A stretch of 64,000 nucleotides of DNA from Feifania hominis (GCF_014384765.1 NZ_JACRSP010000001.1:620001-684000), one strand, 5' to 3'; positions 51,812 through 59,400 are shown, numbered from the stretch's first letter. Notes: a model not told the origin generated them from the sequence alone. Translations and numbers: made by a program.

Positions 51812-52326
51812 TCCCCACGAATCACCTGCCAGCTCTCGCAGAGCCGCTTCAGGGAGTAGGACGCGTTGAGCGGACTCGTCGACGGCAGGTAGACGGCGGG
51901 GAGCGACAGAGACGAAAAGTGCTCCTGATACAGCCGCTGGGCCGCACGGCCGTTGAGAAAAATTCTCTCGATGGATGGGCAGCTGTCGAGCAGCCGGCCG
52001 AGCTCGTTCGGCGTGACGTCGGTGATGCTGTCATCCTTTGACCCGGTGATCCGGCAGCTTTTGATCACATCCCACAGCGCCACACGCAGCGAACGCAGCC
52101 ACAGAGCGGCCGCCTTTTGAGCATGCGGGTCGGCGAGCCCCCGCGAAAACTGCGGCGGCAGCGGCCTGTCAAACACCTCGCTGAGCACTCTCCAGAAGCG
52201 ATTTTGCGGGTTTGCGTAGTAGAAGCCGTCGCCCCTCGACTGAACCGACGGAAATGAGCCGAGAATCAGCACCCGTGACCGCTCATCCGAGATGGGAGCG
52301 AGTGGGTGAAAAATCAGTTGCTCCAT
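51808..52326 (-). CDS. DNA-deoxyinosine glycosylase (UDG superfamily, family 6 type)
   Basis: 172 aa from the ATG at 52326 (MEQLIFHPLAPISDERSRVLILGSFPS), with GAGGTG five bases upstream. UDG fold with the motif I region LGSFPSVQSRGDGFYYANPQNRFWRVL, ALWDVIKSCRITGSKDDSI, and motif II-like VYLPSTSPLNASYSLKRL. Family 6 enzymes excise hypoxanthine (deaminated adenine) from DNA; uracil activity is usually absent. Its start lies 10 bp after the AEC transporter stop, an unexpected partner. Confidence 0.88.
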   Translation of the reverse strand: MEQLIFHPLAPISDERSRVLILGSFPSVQSRGDGFYYANPQNRFWRVLSEVFDRPLPPQFSRGLADPHAQKAAALWLRSLRVALWDVIKSCRITGSKDDSITDVTPNELGRLLDSCPSIERIFLNGRAAQRLYQEHFSSLSLPAVYLPSTSPLNASYSLKRLCESWQVIRGE

Positions 52327-52335
52327 TCTCACACC

Positions 52336-53277
52336 TCACAGCGGAAAAACCAGGCCGATCACCACCGCCACAACCGGAATCACAACTGGTGTGAGCAGCA
52401 TGCTCACCGGGTGGCACTGGCTGGCGAAACGGACGTCGGAGCGGTACTGTCGGGCCATAATGAGAGCTTGGTTCATCATGGGCATTGCAGTCATCATGAC
52501 AAAGACGCCTGAGACGAGAGCAGGCAGTTGAAACAGCCGACAGCATAAAAGTGCAATCGCTGGGCAGACGACGAAGCGTCCGAGCAGGGCCGCTGCCGAC
52601 TGGCGGCTGAGTTTCGTCAGCTCCCCCAGCCCGACGCCGCCGACAATCGCCCCAATGAGAATGGTGGACAGTGGCGTGCCGAGCGAGCCGAGACTCGAGA
52701 GCGCGTCACTGAGAAACGTCGGAAGCGAAAGCCCCATAAGCTTCACCACACAGCCGATCAAAAATGCGGTGATCGGCGATTTGACAAGGCGGATTACAAC
52801 CTGCAGGTTTGGGCGCAGGGGTTCCCCTCCATCCGCCGCAATCAGCGTCACGCCAATCACCCAGAAGAGAATCGTATTGCACATGTAGTACATGCTGATA
52901 TACGGAACTGCAATCTCACCGAAGAAATATGAACAGACCGGCAGACCCACAAAGAGCGTATTGGAGCAGGAAAAAAGCGTCAGAAAAATCCCTCTTGTTC
53001 CCTTTTGCACGCCGGTCAACTTCATCGCGAGGATGCCTGCGCCGAAGCAGGCAAATATGATCACTGCCGGCACTGCAAGACTGGCGCTGCGAAAGAAGTC
53101 TGCCGTGACATACTTCAGAGCATTGTTGAACAGCGAGATCGGCACAAAGACTTTGAGAACCGCTTTGGTAAGAAAGTCCTCCACACGATCATCGATCCAG
53201 CCCGCACGGTGCATCAAAAAGCCCACTACTCCGATGAGCAGCAGCGTCAGCACGGCGTTGAGCGCGTTGGAAAACAT
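52336..53277 (-). CDS. AEC family transporter
   Basis: 313 aa from the ATG at 53277 (MFSNALNAVLTLLLIGVVGFLMHRAGWIDDR), which overlaps the DMT gene stop by one base. About ten hydrophobic helices in two inverted halves with the typical LTKAVLKVFVPISLFNNAL start and NTLFVGLPVCSYFFGEIAVPY. Family members export or exchange auxin-like acids or carboxylates such as malate; substrate here unknown. Confidence 0.9.
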   Translation of the reverse strand: MFSNALNAVLTLLLIGVVGFLMHRAGWIDDRVEDFLTKAVLKVFVPISLFNNALKYVTADFFRSASLAVPAVIIFACFGAGILAMKLTGVQKGTRGIFLTLFSCSNTLFVGLPVCSYFFGEIAVPYISMYYMCNTILFWVIGVTLIAADGGEPLRPNLQVVIRLVKSPITAFLIGCVVKLMGLSLPTFLSDALSSLGSLGTPLSTILIGAIVGGVGLGELTKLSRQSAAALLGRFVVCPAIALLCCRLFQLPALVSGVFVMMTAMPMMNQALIMARQYRSDVRFASQCHPVSMLLTPVVIPVVAVVIGLVFPL

Positions 53278-54176
53278 CAAATCCCCTCTTCCCCCTGCAG
53301 GATTTCTTCGGCAGGCGTCTGCTTTGCCAGCTTTGATTTCTTGGCGTTGAGCCATGTCACGCAGCCGACGACGACCGCTGCACCGACCAGCGCCATGGGG
53401 CCCGGCACCTCGCCGTAGAACAGCATGACCCAGACCGGATTGAGCAGCGGCTCAAGCATGCCGATCAAATTGGCCTCCAGCGGGTCGGTTGTCTTGATGC
53501 CAATGGAAAAGCAGAAATAGGCAAGGCCGATTTGCAAAATTCCAGCCACCGCGGCGACAAACCATGTCCCGGCGTTTCGGGTCACCGCCCCAGGTACGAA
53601 CAGAAAAGGAAGACTGACAAGGCATGTGAGCACCATGCCCAGAAAGAGAGTCTGACTGCTGTCGCAGTCCGGCCGGTGGTTGATCATGCACACCAGCGCG
53701 TAGGACACGGCAGTCGTGAGAGCCAGCAAATCGCCCGAAAGCCCGCCGCGGCCGAGGCTGTCCACAAAGAAGAGCACCATTCCCAGCAGCGCGCCGCCAA
53801 GGGCAATCAGGTCAATCTTCTTGGGTCTCTGGTGAAAGAACACCGCCGAGAGAACAACAATGCAGATCGGCGACATATACTGCAGAACAATGGCGTTTGC
53901 TGCCGTTGTCATCTTGTTCGCGGCGACAAAGCCAATCAGCGTGTAACTGAGCGCAAGCGTCGCTATGACATTGTACCGGTTTAACCGGATGCCGCCGAGT
54001 ACCTTTCCCCCCGTTAAAAGCAGAAAGGTCAGCGCCGCAAAGAAGCAGCGCACGCAGGCAATCGCCATGGGGTGCCAGTCGATAAACTTGATGAAAATAC
54101 CGCCAAGGCTCCACAGAACGGCGGCCGCGAGAATAAAGGCAGGCCCCCTGCCTACCTTTTTGAAAAGCGTCTGCAT
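53277..54176 (-). CDS. DMT superfamily transporter (EamA)
   Basis: 299 aa from the ATG at 54176 (MQTLFKKVGRGPAFILAAAVLWSLGGIF), with GAGGAGAGAG upstream. Ten predicted helices in two EamA repeats: AAAVLWSLGGIFIKFI...RCFFAALTFLLL and ALTTAVSYALVCMI...GMLEPLLNPVWVMLFYGEVPGPMALVGAAVVV. Drug/metabolite exporter of unknown substrate. First gene of DMT-AEC-glycosylase, with a promoter whose -35 box is overlapped by a dyad. Confidence 0.92.
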   Translation of the reverse strand: MQTLFKKVGRGPAFILAAAVLWSLGGIFIKFIDWHPMAIACVRCFFAALTFLLLTGGKVLGGIRLNRYNVIATLALSYTLIGFVAANKMTTAANAIVLQYMSPICIVVLSAVFFHQRPKKIDLIALGGALLGMVLFFVDSLGRGGLSGDLLALTTAVSYALVCMINHRPDCDSSQTLFLGMVLTCLVSLPFLFVPGAVTRNAGTWFVAAVAGILQIGLAYFCFSIGIKTTDPLEANLIGMLEPLLNPVWVMLFYGEVPGPMALVGAAVVVGCVTWLNAKKSKLAKQTPAEEILQGEEGI

Positions 54177-54207
54177 CGGCTCTCTCCTCACTGTAAAAGG
54201 TATCTTC

Positions 54208-54236
54208 ATTATAGCGGTTCACACGGCCATGTACAA
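54208..54236 (-). promoter_or_regulatory. Sigma-A promoter of the DMT-AEC-glycosylase operon
   Basis: TTGTAC (54231-54236), 17-base spacer, TATAAT (54208-54213) on the minus strand. Confidence 0.8.
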
Positions 54237-54243
54237 TGGTACA
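54230..54243. promoter_or_regulatory. Operator-like dyad over the DMT operon -35 box
   Basis: Perfect inverted repeat TGTAC-AATG-GTACA covering the -35 hexamer, the usual place for a repressor site. No cognate regulator gene is adjacent. Confidence 0.5.
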
Positions 54244-54257
54244 AAGAGACAATCCCC

Positions 54258-54380
54258 TCAGGGTAAGCTCTTGATCTTTTGTAAAAATTTTTTGGCGTCC
54301 TGCGGTGCAAAAGAGCGCCGTTTTTTCGCCTCTTTCTCAACAATCTCATCTATTTTTACCGCTTTCTTCTGCGCGGCCAA
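54258..54380 (-). CDS. Candidate 40-aa basic small protein
   Basis: Open frame from a TTG at 54380: (M)AAQKKAVKIDEIVEKEAKKRRSFAPQDAKKFLQKIKSLP, with AGAGG about 11 bases before the start. About a third of the residues are Lys/Arg and the pattern looks like an amphipathic helix. TTG starts are used by several sure genes in this window. The frame stays open a further nine codons upstream without a start, so it could also be the remnant of a longer gene. Divergent from the Cys/Asn-rich peptide gene. Confidence 0.35.
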   Translation of the reverse strand: MAAQKKAVKIDEIVEKEAKKRRSFAPQDAKKFLQKIKSLP

Positions 54381-54381
54381 T

Positions 54382-54409
54382 AACCGAAAAGCCTCTGCTC
54401 CATATACTA
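54382..54409 (+). promoter_or_regulatory. Candidate sporulation-type promoter of the Cys/Asn-rich peptide gene
   Basis: AACC (54382-54385), 15 bases, CATATACTA (54401-54409), close to the sigma-K pattern of AC then CATAnnnTA; no TTGACA box fits. The same CATATACT string precedes the collagen-like gene (minus strand, 61146-61153). Inference from a short motif. Confidence 0.35.
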
Positions 54410-54443
54410 TAGTAGATCAACGAAAAAGAGGTGAAACCAATCC

Positions 54444-54620
54444 ATGGCTGATAACATCACGATGAAAACTCACTGCGTCTGCAACACCAATACCTCCGCC
54501 TCGCTGTGCTGCTGCCACAATGACAACAACAACTGCTGCTGCAAAAACTGCGGCTGTAACAACAACTGCGGGTGCAACAACAATTGTGGGTGCAACAACA
54601 ACTGCAGCTGCAACGGCTGA
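54444..54620 (+). CDS. 58-aa Cys/Asn-rich repeat peptide
   Basis: ATG with GAGGTG ten bases upstream. The sequence runs MADNITMKTHCVCNTNTS, ASLCCCHNDNNN, CCCKNCGCNNNCGC, NNNCGCNNNCSCNG. It has 16 Cys and 18 Asn of 58 residues and a tandem C-G-C-N-N-N hexapeptide repeated about four times. No signal peptide or hydrophobic stretch. Such composition is seen in spore-coat or exosporium crust proteins and metallothioneins, but I recognise no family. The DNA repeats are not identical at third positions (AAC/AAT, TGC/TGT), which speaks for selection on the protein. Followed by a hairpin and then the amidase gene. Shorter than usual gene-calling limits. Confidence 0.7.
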   Translation: MADNITMKTHCVCNTNTSASLCCCHNDNNNCCCKNCGCNNNCGCNNNCGCNNNCSCNG

Positions 54621-54644
54621 GCATCAAACTGTACATGACAATCG

Positions 54645-54670
54645 AAAGCAGAGCTTTTTAGCTCTGCTTT
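54645..54670 (+). terminator. Hairpin between the Cys/Asn-rich peptide and amidase genes
   Basis: AAAGCAGAGC, TTTTTA, GCTCTGCTTT then CC: a strong stem with only a short U-tract, so possibly a partial terminator or mRNA stabiliser between the two genes. Confidence 0.55.
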
Positions 54671-54688
54671 CCTTGGAGGTAGGTAACT

Positions 54689-55153
54689 TTGAACATTGTC
54701 TATCCCGAGATCGCCTTTGACGGCGAGCTCGTCCCGCTCCGGCTCGAAATGGTCGACTCCATTGCGCTGCACGATTCCGAACAGGCCGAGGGTGATGTCT
54801 ACGATGTCGATCAGTGGTTCAAGCGGCGCGGCTACTCCGGAATCGGCTACAATTACTTTATCCATTCCGACGGCACCGTCATCGAGGGCCGCGGGCTCAA
54901 CACCGGTGATGCGGTCAAATACCATGACGGCCACGTTCTCTCGGTTGCCTTTCAGGGCAATTTTACTCATTCACTGTCCATGCCGGCTGCACAGTACCGC
55001 TCCGGCGTACGTCTCATTCAATACTTAATGAACCACATTCCAACCATCACGATGGTGGACGGACATAGCCATTGGGCGGGCACTGACTGTCCCGGGCGAT
55101 ACTTTCCTCTTGGCGAGATGATTGCGGATTCGACCACAAAAACGAAGTCTTAA
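54689..55153 (+). CDS. N-acetylmuramoyl-L-alanine amidase (PGRP/amidase_2 type)
   Basis: 154 aa from a TTG at 54689 with GGAGGTAGGTAAC upstream. Single-domain T7-lysozyme-like amidase: first zinc His in SIALHDSEQAEGDVYDVDQWFKRRGYSGIGYNYFIHSDGTVIEGR (with the catalytic Tyr in GYNYFI), and the second His and Cys ligands in VDGHSHWAGTDCPGRYFPL. No signal peptide or wall-binding domain, so it acts in the cytoplasm, is released by lysis, or works in the mother cell. No phage genes are nearby. 68 bp after the Cys/Asn-rich peptide. Confidence 0.9.
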   Translation: MNIVYPEIAFDGELVPLRLEMVDSIALHDSEQAEGDVYDVDQWFKRRGYSGIGYNYFIHSDGTVIEGRGLNTGDAVKYHDGHVLSVAFQGNFTHSLSMPAAQYRSGVRLIQYLMNHIPTITMVDGHSHWAGTDCPGRYFPLGEMIADSTTKTKS

Positions 55154-55167
55154 CAGACTTCGTTTTT
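55141..55167 (+). terminator. Terminator at the end of the amidase gene
   Basis: AACGAAGTC, TTAACA, GACTTCGTT, TTTTG; the amidase stop codon lies within the loop. Confidence 0.9.
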
Positions 55168-55269
55168 GTGTATAAACTTCAGGCGCAACAGGAAGAATAG
55201 AGGTGAATCTACCATTTTTGGCCTGTCGCCGGCCGCAAGGGCGACATCACGCAGTGATATGGAGGAAGT

Positions 55270-55860
55270 ATGAATCTGACCGGAACCGAAACTCTCATCA
55301 ATCTCGGACGTGCCTTTGCCGGCGAGTCCCAGGCCAAAAACCGCTATCTCTTCTACGCGGAAAAGGCCAAGCAGGACGGCTACGCCTACATCGAGAAGAT
55401 CTGCCGCTACATCGCACAAAACGAAACCGCCCACGCAAAAGTCTTCTTTGACCACATCGTCAACGGCATGCCAAACGATGTCAACAATCTCAACATCGAC
55501 GCGGGCTATCCCTTTGAGCTCAAGGACACCATCAACAACATGCTCTACGCCAAGGCCGGCGAGACCTCCGAGTATGAGACCATCTACCCGAACTTCGGCA
55601 AGATCGCAGCCGACGAGGGATTCCCCGCCATCGCGGCCAGCTTCAACATGATTGCGGCCATCGAGGGTGAGCACGCCAAAATCTTCGGCACGCTGCATGA
55701 CAAACTTGCAAACGGCTCGCTCTATAAAGGCGACGCACCCGTCGTGTGGAAGTGCGACTACTGCGGCTATGAGACAACCTCCAAGGACGCTTTCATGGTC
55801 TGCCCGGTCTGCAAAAAACCACAGGGCTTCGTCATCCCGCAGATCGAATTTCTGCACTGA
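55270..55860 (+). CDS. Rubrerythrin
   Basis: 196 aa non-haem iron peroxidase protecting anaerobes from hydrogen peroxide. N-terminal four-helix diiron domain with GRAFAGESQAKNRYLFYAEKAK, CRYIAQNETAHAKVFFDHI and FNMIAAIEGEHAKIFGTLHDKL; C-terminal rubredoxin-like Fe(Cys)4 site with WKCDYCGYETTSKDAFMVCPVCKKPQGF. ATG preceded by GGAGGAAGT. The 100 bp upstream contain no clear -35/-10 pair. Confidence 0.97.
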   Translation: MNLTGTETLINLGRAFAGESQAKNRYLFYAEKAKQDGYAYIEKICRYIAQNETAHAKVFFDHIVNGMPNDVNNLNIDAGYPFELKDTINNMLYAKAGETSEYETIYPNFGKIAADEGFPAIAASFNMIAAIEGEHAKIFGTLHDKLANGSLYKGDAPVVWKCDYCGYETTSKDAFMVCPVCKKPQGFVIPQIEFLH

Positions 55861-55861
55861 T

Positions 55862-55905
55862 AAAAATAGAAGCAGCGCGGTCCGGCCGCGCTGCTTCTAT
55901 TTTTC
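55862..55905. terminator. Bidirectional terminator between rubrerythrin and the TfoX-domain gene
   Basis: AAAAATAGAAGCAGCGCGG and CCGCGCTGCTTCTATTTTT around a short loop, between convergent genes. The long stem includes the end of the minus-strand gene. Confidence 0.92.
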
Positions 55906-56157
55906 CTTTTCCGCGTTATAAAATGCCTTGAGCTCCGCCTTGACATCGGGCGGCAGCTCACTTTTTTTGACCCCGCGTACCGCTCCCTCGAGCGCGTAGA
56001 GCCGGTGGATGCAGGCGGAGGGATCCATTGCCCGGATACGAAGCCACGCCTGCCGGCTTCCTGCAGCGCGCAACTCACCGGCGGTTGTGATTCCGGCCTC
56101 CCTCAGTTGTCTTGCGACCTGTGGTCCTATGTTGGGAAGAGATGACATCTCACACAT
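55897..56157 (-). CDS. Orphan TfoX/Sxy C-terminal domain protein
   Basis: 86 aa (MCEMSSLPNIGPQVARQLREAGITTAGELRAAGSRQAWLRIRAMDPSACIHRLYALEGAVRGV), the helix-hairpin-helix-like C-terminal domain of TfoX (Sxy), without the N-terminal half. Stand-alone versions are common in Firmicutes; the function is unknown and competence control should not be assumed. Its stop falls inside the convergent terminator. Confidence 0.8.
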   Translation of the reverse strand: MCEMSSLPNIGPQVARQLREAGITTAGELRAAGSRQAWLRIRAMDPSACIHRLYALEGAVRGVKKSELPPDVKAELKAFYNAEKEK

Positions 56158-56170
56158 AAAATCTCTCTTT

Positions 56171-57562
56171 TCAGTTTTTAACTCTCAAAATCTTTTTTGC
56201 ACTCAGCAGCAGGCTCTTGACATTGGTGACCACCATCAGAAGCGTCAGCGCGATCTCATAGAGCAGCCAGTACGGTACTTCTTTGATGAGGATGATGCTC
56301 TGTGCAAAGAGTACGAGCGTATCGAAGATGAGCTTTGGCACATTCCACTCCATGCGGATCATACGCCGGGCGCTGATGGCCCGCAGCACAAAGGCCACAA
56401 GGTAGCTGACAAAAGTCGCAAAAGCCGCGCCGTTAACGCCGTATTTGGGGATCAAAATCAAATTGAGCACGATGTTTGTCCCCGCACCCACTGCCGAAGT
56501 GACAAGGGACAAAACGCTCTTCTTCTCCACCATGTAGACACTGCCCATAAAGGTCACAAGGCAGGAGTAGGTTGTGGACATGATCAAAAACGGGATATAC
56601 TTCCAGGAGGGGTAAAAGGCCTCAGAGACCAGGATTTTCGTACCGAGTTTGGCAAAGAGAATCAGCCCCGACGCTGCGGTGAAGATGAGCGCCTTAAACG
56701 AGCCGAATACATTGGAGAAAAACTGCTTTCTCTCGAGCGGATTCTCCGTGACCGCCGACATCTGCCAGGCGTCCATGAAAATACCCGAGACAAGGATGAC
56801 AATGGTCGGAATCTTATAGGCCACGGCATAGAGACCGTTTGCAGCCGAGTCGATCATCCCCGTGACGAGATAGCGGTCTGAGACGTTGGTAATCCACCAG
56901 AGCATGGTTGTGGGAATCAGCGGAATGGAGTATTTGAGCATTGCGCGGGAAGTCGCCCTGTTGATGTTTCGAAAACGTACAAACCGCCCGAGCTTTGCAA
57001 GCGAGAAGAGCAGAAGCGCCGACAGGCAGTCGGAACTTGCAATGGCAAGCACATAGCCCGTGATGCCCCATTTGAAGCCGACAAGATAGAGAATGTTGAA
57101 GAAGATGGTCGTCGCTGTGCTCATGATGCCGTCAAAGGTGTACAGGCGTACCATCCCCATCGAGCGCACCATCTGCGAGCACAGTGAGCGCAGAAGCGAC
57201 ATCAGCACAAAGGCGTAGAGCAGCACGGTGTTGTTGGCAATGTACGGAAAGCGCAGAAGAAAAGGCGTTGTCAGCAGAAGCAGCGCAAAACCGGTAAAAA
57301 TGGTAATGACGCCGGTCGAGAAGACATCTTTCTTGCGGTAACTGCGGTCGAGGCCAAAGCGAATGACGGCGTTTGTGATGCCGAGCGAGACAATGGGCAG
57401 CAGCAGATTTCCCGTCTGAACGATCAGGTCAACCTTTCCATAGTCGGCATCACTCAAAACGCGGGTGTAAAGCGGCATCATCAAAAACACCAGCACCTTG
57501 GAGCTGAAAGTGCCAATGGCGAAGAGAACCGTATTTTTCATCAGGCGTCCATATTTGTTCAT
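56171..57562 (-). CDS. Polysaccharide/lipid flippase (MOP superfamily)
   Basis: 463 aa, about 12-14 hydrophobic helices. Start MNKYGRLMKNTVLFAIGTFSSKVLVFLMMPLYTRVLSDADYGKVDL is the typical Wzx/MurJ-like beginning, followed by PLIPTTMLWWITNVSDRYLVTG. Probably moves a lipid-linked sugar across the membrane (surface polysaccharide). No glycosyltransferase genes are near, so the substrate is open. No good ribosome site; a TTGTCA/TAAGAT pair close to the ATG suggests a very short leader. Confidence 0.88.
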   Translation of the reverse strand: MNKYGRLMKNTVLFAIGTFSSKVLVFLMMPLYTRVLSDADYGKVDLIVQTGNLLLPIVSLGITNAVIRFGLDRSYRKKDVFSTGVITIFTGFALLLLTTPFLLRFPYIANNTVLLYAFVLMSLLRSLCSQMVRSMGMVRLYTFDGIMSTATTIFFNILYLVGFKWGITGYVLAIASSDCLSALLLFSLAKLGRFVRFRNINRATSRAMLKYSIPLIPTTMLWWITNVSDRYLVTGMIDSAANGLYAVAYKIPTIVILVSGIFMDAWQMSAVTENPLERKQFFSNVFGSFKALIFTAASGLILFAKLGTKILVSEAFYPSWKYIPFLIMSTTYSCLVTFMGSVYMVEKKSVLSLVTSAVGAGTNIVLNLILIPKYGVNGAAFATFVSYLVAFVLRAISARRMIRMEWNVPKLIFDTLVLFAQSIILIKEVPYWLLYEIALTLLMVVTNVKSLLLSAKKILRVKN

Positions 57563-57601
57563 GCCGTTATCTTACCCCGCACAGGTGAAAATTTGACAAA
57601 A

Positions 57602-57637
57602 TTCAAAAGAGTTTGAGAGAAAACCTCTCAAACTCTC
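57602..57637 (-). terminator. Pyruvate kinase terminator
   Basis: GAGTTTGAGAG, loop, CTCTCAAACTC followed by TTTTG on the minus strand, about 50 bp after the pyk stop. Confidence 0.88.
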
Positions 57638-57687
57638 TTTATTGTAAAACAAGGCGTTGCTAAAAGCAAGAATTTCTAATTTTGAGT

Positions 57688-59106
57688 CTATTTGACAATG
57701 TCGACGCGCATCAGATTTGTCGTGCCCGAAGTGCGAAGCGGAATGCCCGCTGTCGTCACCACAAGGTCGCCCGGCGCAACAATACCCGTCTGTTTCGCAC
57801 CTTCAAGCGAGCTTTCAAAGAGCGCGTCGGTCGAGTCGACTTCGCGGATGTAAACCGGCGTCACACCCCATGACAAATTGAGCTGACGCACGGTGCGGTT
57901 GTGCGGCGAGCACGCGATAATCGGGCAGCACGGACGGTATTTGGAAATCATCTTTGCCGTCTTGCCGTGGTTTGACACTGTGACAATCGCCGCTGCGCCG
58001 AGGTCGTGCGCCGTGGTGCAGGTCGCGTGGGAGATGGCGTTTGTGATGTCCGGGTCAGACGGGTTGTCACGCAGGCGAAAGCGCTTGAAATAGTCAATGT
58101 TCGCCTCCGTGCGCTCGGCAATGCGCGCCATGGTGCGCACCGCCTCCAGCGGATAGGCGCCGGCCGCCGTCTCGCCCGAGAGCATGATTGCGCTTGTCCC
58201 ATCGTAGATGGCGTTTGCAACGTCGGTGGTCTCGGCTCTTGTCGGGCGTGGATTTTTGATCATAGACTCAAGCATCTGGGTGGCGGTGATAACCTGTTTT
58301 CCCTCGTTGTAAGCTTTCTTGATGAGCATTTTCTGAATGGCGGGTAGATTCTCAAAGGCAATCTCAACACCCATGTCGCCGCGCGCCACCATGATGCCGT
58401 CGACAATCTGTAAAATCTCGTCAATGTTTGCAACGCCCTCGCTGTTCTCGATCTTGGCAATGATGTTGATGTGTTTGCCGCCGTTTTCATCGAGCAGTTT
58501 CCGAATCTCGCGCACATCGTTTGCACTCTGGGTGAAAGAGGCGGCGATAAAATCGAAACCGGTCTCAATGCCGAAGAGGATGTCGCTGCGGTCCCGCTCG
58601 CTGATAAACGGCATGGAGAGCTTGACGTCCGGCACGTTGACGCCCTTTGAATTGGAGACCTCTCCGCCGTTTATGACGCGGCAGCGGATCTCCCTCCCTG
58701 TGACTTCCAGAACCTCAAGTTCAATCAGGCCGTCGTCAATGAGGATTTTCGTGCCGGTGTGTACGTCCCGCGTAAGTCCCGTGTAGGTGATGCTTGCGCG
58801 CTCGGCGTCTCCCTCTATCTGCTGCGTGGTCAGGACAAACTCCTGTCCCGCGCAAAGCTGCGCACTGCCCTCTTTGAAGAGCCCCAGCCGCACTTCCGGT
58901 CCCTTGGTATCGAGCATAGTTGCAATGGGAAGTCCCAGCTCTTCACGGGCGCGAACCACCATGTCAAAGCGCCGTTTCTGCGCCGCGTGATCCTGGTGGG
59001 AAAAATTGAAGCGGGCAACATTCATGCCAAGGCGCATGAGCTCCTTGATCGTTTCAACATTGTCGGTGGAAGGTCCCATTGTGCAGATGATCTTTGTCTT
59101 TCTCAT
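57688..59106 (-). CDS. pyk: Pyruvate kinase
   Basis: 472 aa from the ATG at 59106 (MRKTKIICTMGPSTDNVETIKELM), with TTGAGGAGAACACA upstream. Converts PEP and ADP to pyruvate and ATP. Motifs NVARFNFSHQDHAAQKRRF, DTKGPEVRLG, AKIENSEGVANIDEIL (catalytic Lys), MVARGDMGVEI and ATQMLESMIKNPRPTRAETTDVANAI. Length is that of the plain A-B-C enzyme, without the extra C-terminal PEP-utilising domain found in Bacillus. A TATAAT box lies at 59164-59169 but its -35 is poor. Confidence 0.97.
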   Translation of the reverse strand: MRKTKIICTMGPSTDNVETIKELMRLGMNVARFNFSHQDHAAQKRRFDMVVRAREELGLPIATMLDTKGPEVRLGLFKEGSAQLCAGQEFVLTTQQIEGDAERASITYTGLTRDVHTGTKILIDDGLIELEVLEVTGREIRCRVINGGEVSNSKGVNVPDVKLSMPFISERDRSDILFGIETGFDFIAASFTQSANDVREIRKLLDENGGKHINIIAKIENSEGVANIDEILQIVDGIMVARGDMGVEIAFENLPAIQKMLIKKAYNEGKQVITATQMLESMIKNPRPTRAETTDVANAIYDGTSAIMLSGETAAGAYPLEAVRTMARIAERTEANIDYFKRFRLRDNPSDPDITNAISHATCTTAHDLGAAAIVTVSNHGKTAKMISKYRPCCPIIACSPHNRTVRQLNLSWGVTPVYIREVDSTDALFESSLEGAKQTGIVAPGDLVVTTAGIPLRTSGTTNLMRVDIVK

Positions 59107-59163
59107 TGTGTTCTCCTCAATATGTATGTAAATGGTTAAACAAACAAAATTGGGCCAGTATTT

Positions 59164-59169
59164 ATTATA
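59164..59169 (-). promoter_or_regulatory. Probable -10 box for pyk
   Basis: TATAAT on the minus strand, 58 bp before the pyk ATG. A TTGATA lies 20 bases upstream, too far for a standard spacer. Confidence 0.4.
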
Positions 59170-59241
59170 CCCAAAATCGGTTCGTGTGCTATCAAAACCT
59201 TGCCTTTTTAACAAATCTTTTACAACATATTACAATTTCGC

Positions 59242-59271
59242 TTGACATTGCGAGGCCCTTTCCCCTATAAT
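59242..59271 (+). promoter_or_regulatory. Sigma-A promoter of tRNA-Pro
   Basis: Perfect TTGACA (59242-59247) and TATAAT (59266-59271) with an 18-base spacer, 17 bp before the tRNA. Confidence 0.9.
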
Positions 59272-59288
59272 ATGTAAGTGCCCGTCAT

Positions 59289-59365
59289 CGGGGTGTAGCG
59301 CAGTTTGGTAGCGCGCTTGGTTCGGGACCAAGAGGCCCCGGGTTCGAATCCCGGCACTCCGACCA
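59289..59365 (+). tRNA. tRNA-Pro (anticodon CGG)
   Basis: 77 nt with encoded CCA. Acceptor stem CGGGGTG/CACTCCG (one G-T pair), D-arm GCGC-AGTTTGGTA-GCGC, anticodon stem CTTGG/CCAAG with loop TTCGGGA, so anticodon CGG reading CCG, and T-arm CCGGG-TTCGAAT-CCCGG. The D-stem and first base pair C1-G72 are typical of bacterial tRNA-Pro. Confidence 0.97.
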
Positions 59366-59366
59366 T

Positions 59367-59400
59367 GCCGCCGTAAGTTTTTACTTGCGGCGGCTTTTTT
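59367..59400 (+). terminator. tRNA-Pro terminator
   Basis: GCCGCCGTAAG, TTTTTA, CTTGCGGCGGC, TTTTTTG, beginning two bases after CCA. Confidence 0.93.

Noticed and set aside
54689..55153. Amidase as a prophage endolysin
   Set aside because: No holin, structural, integrase or attachment sequences in the neighbourhood; flanking genes are chromosomal.
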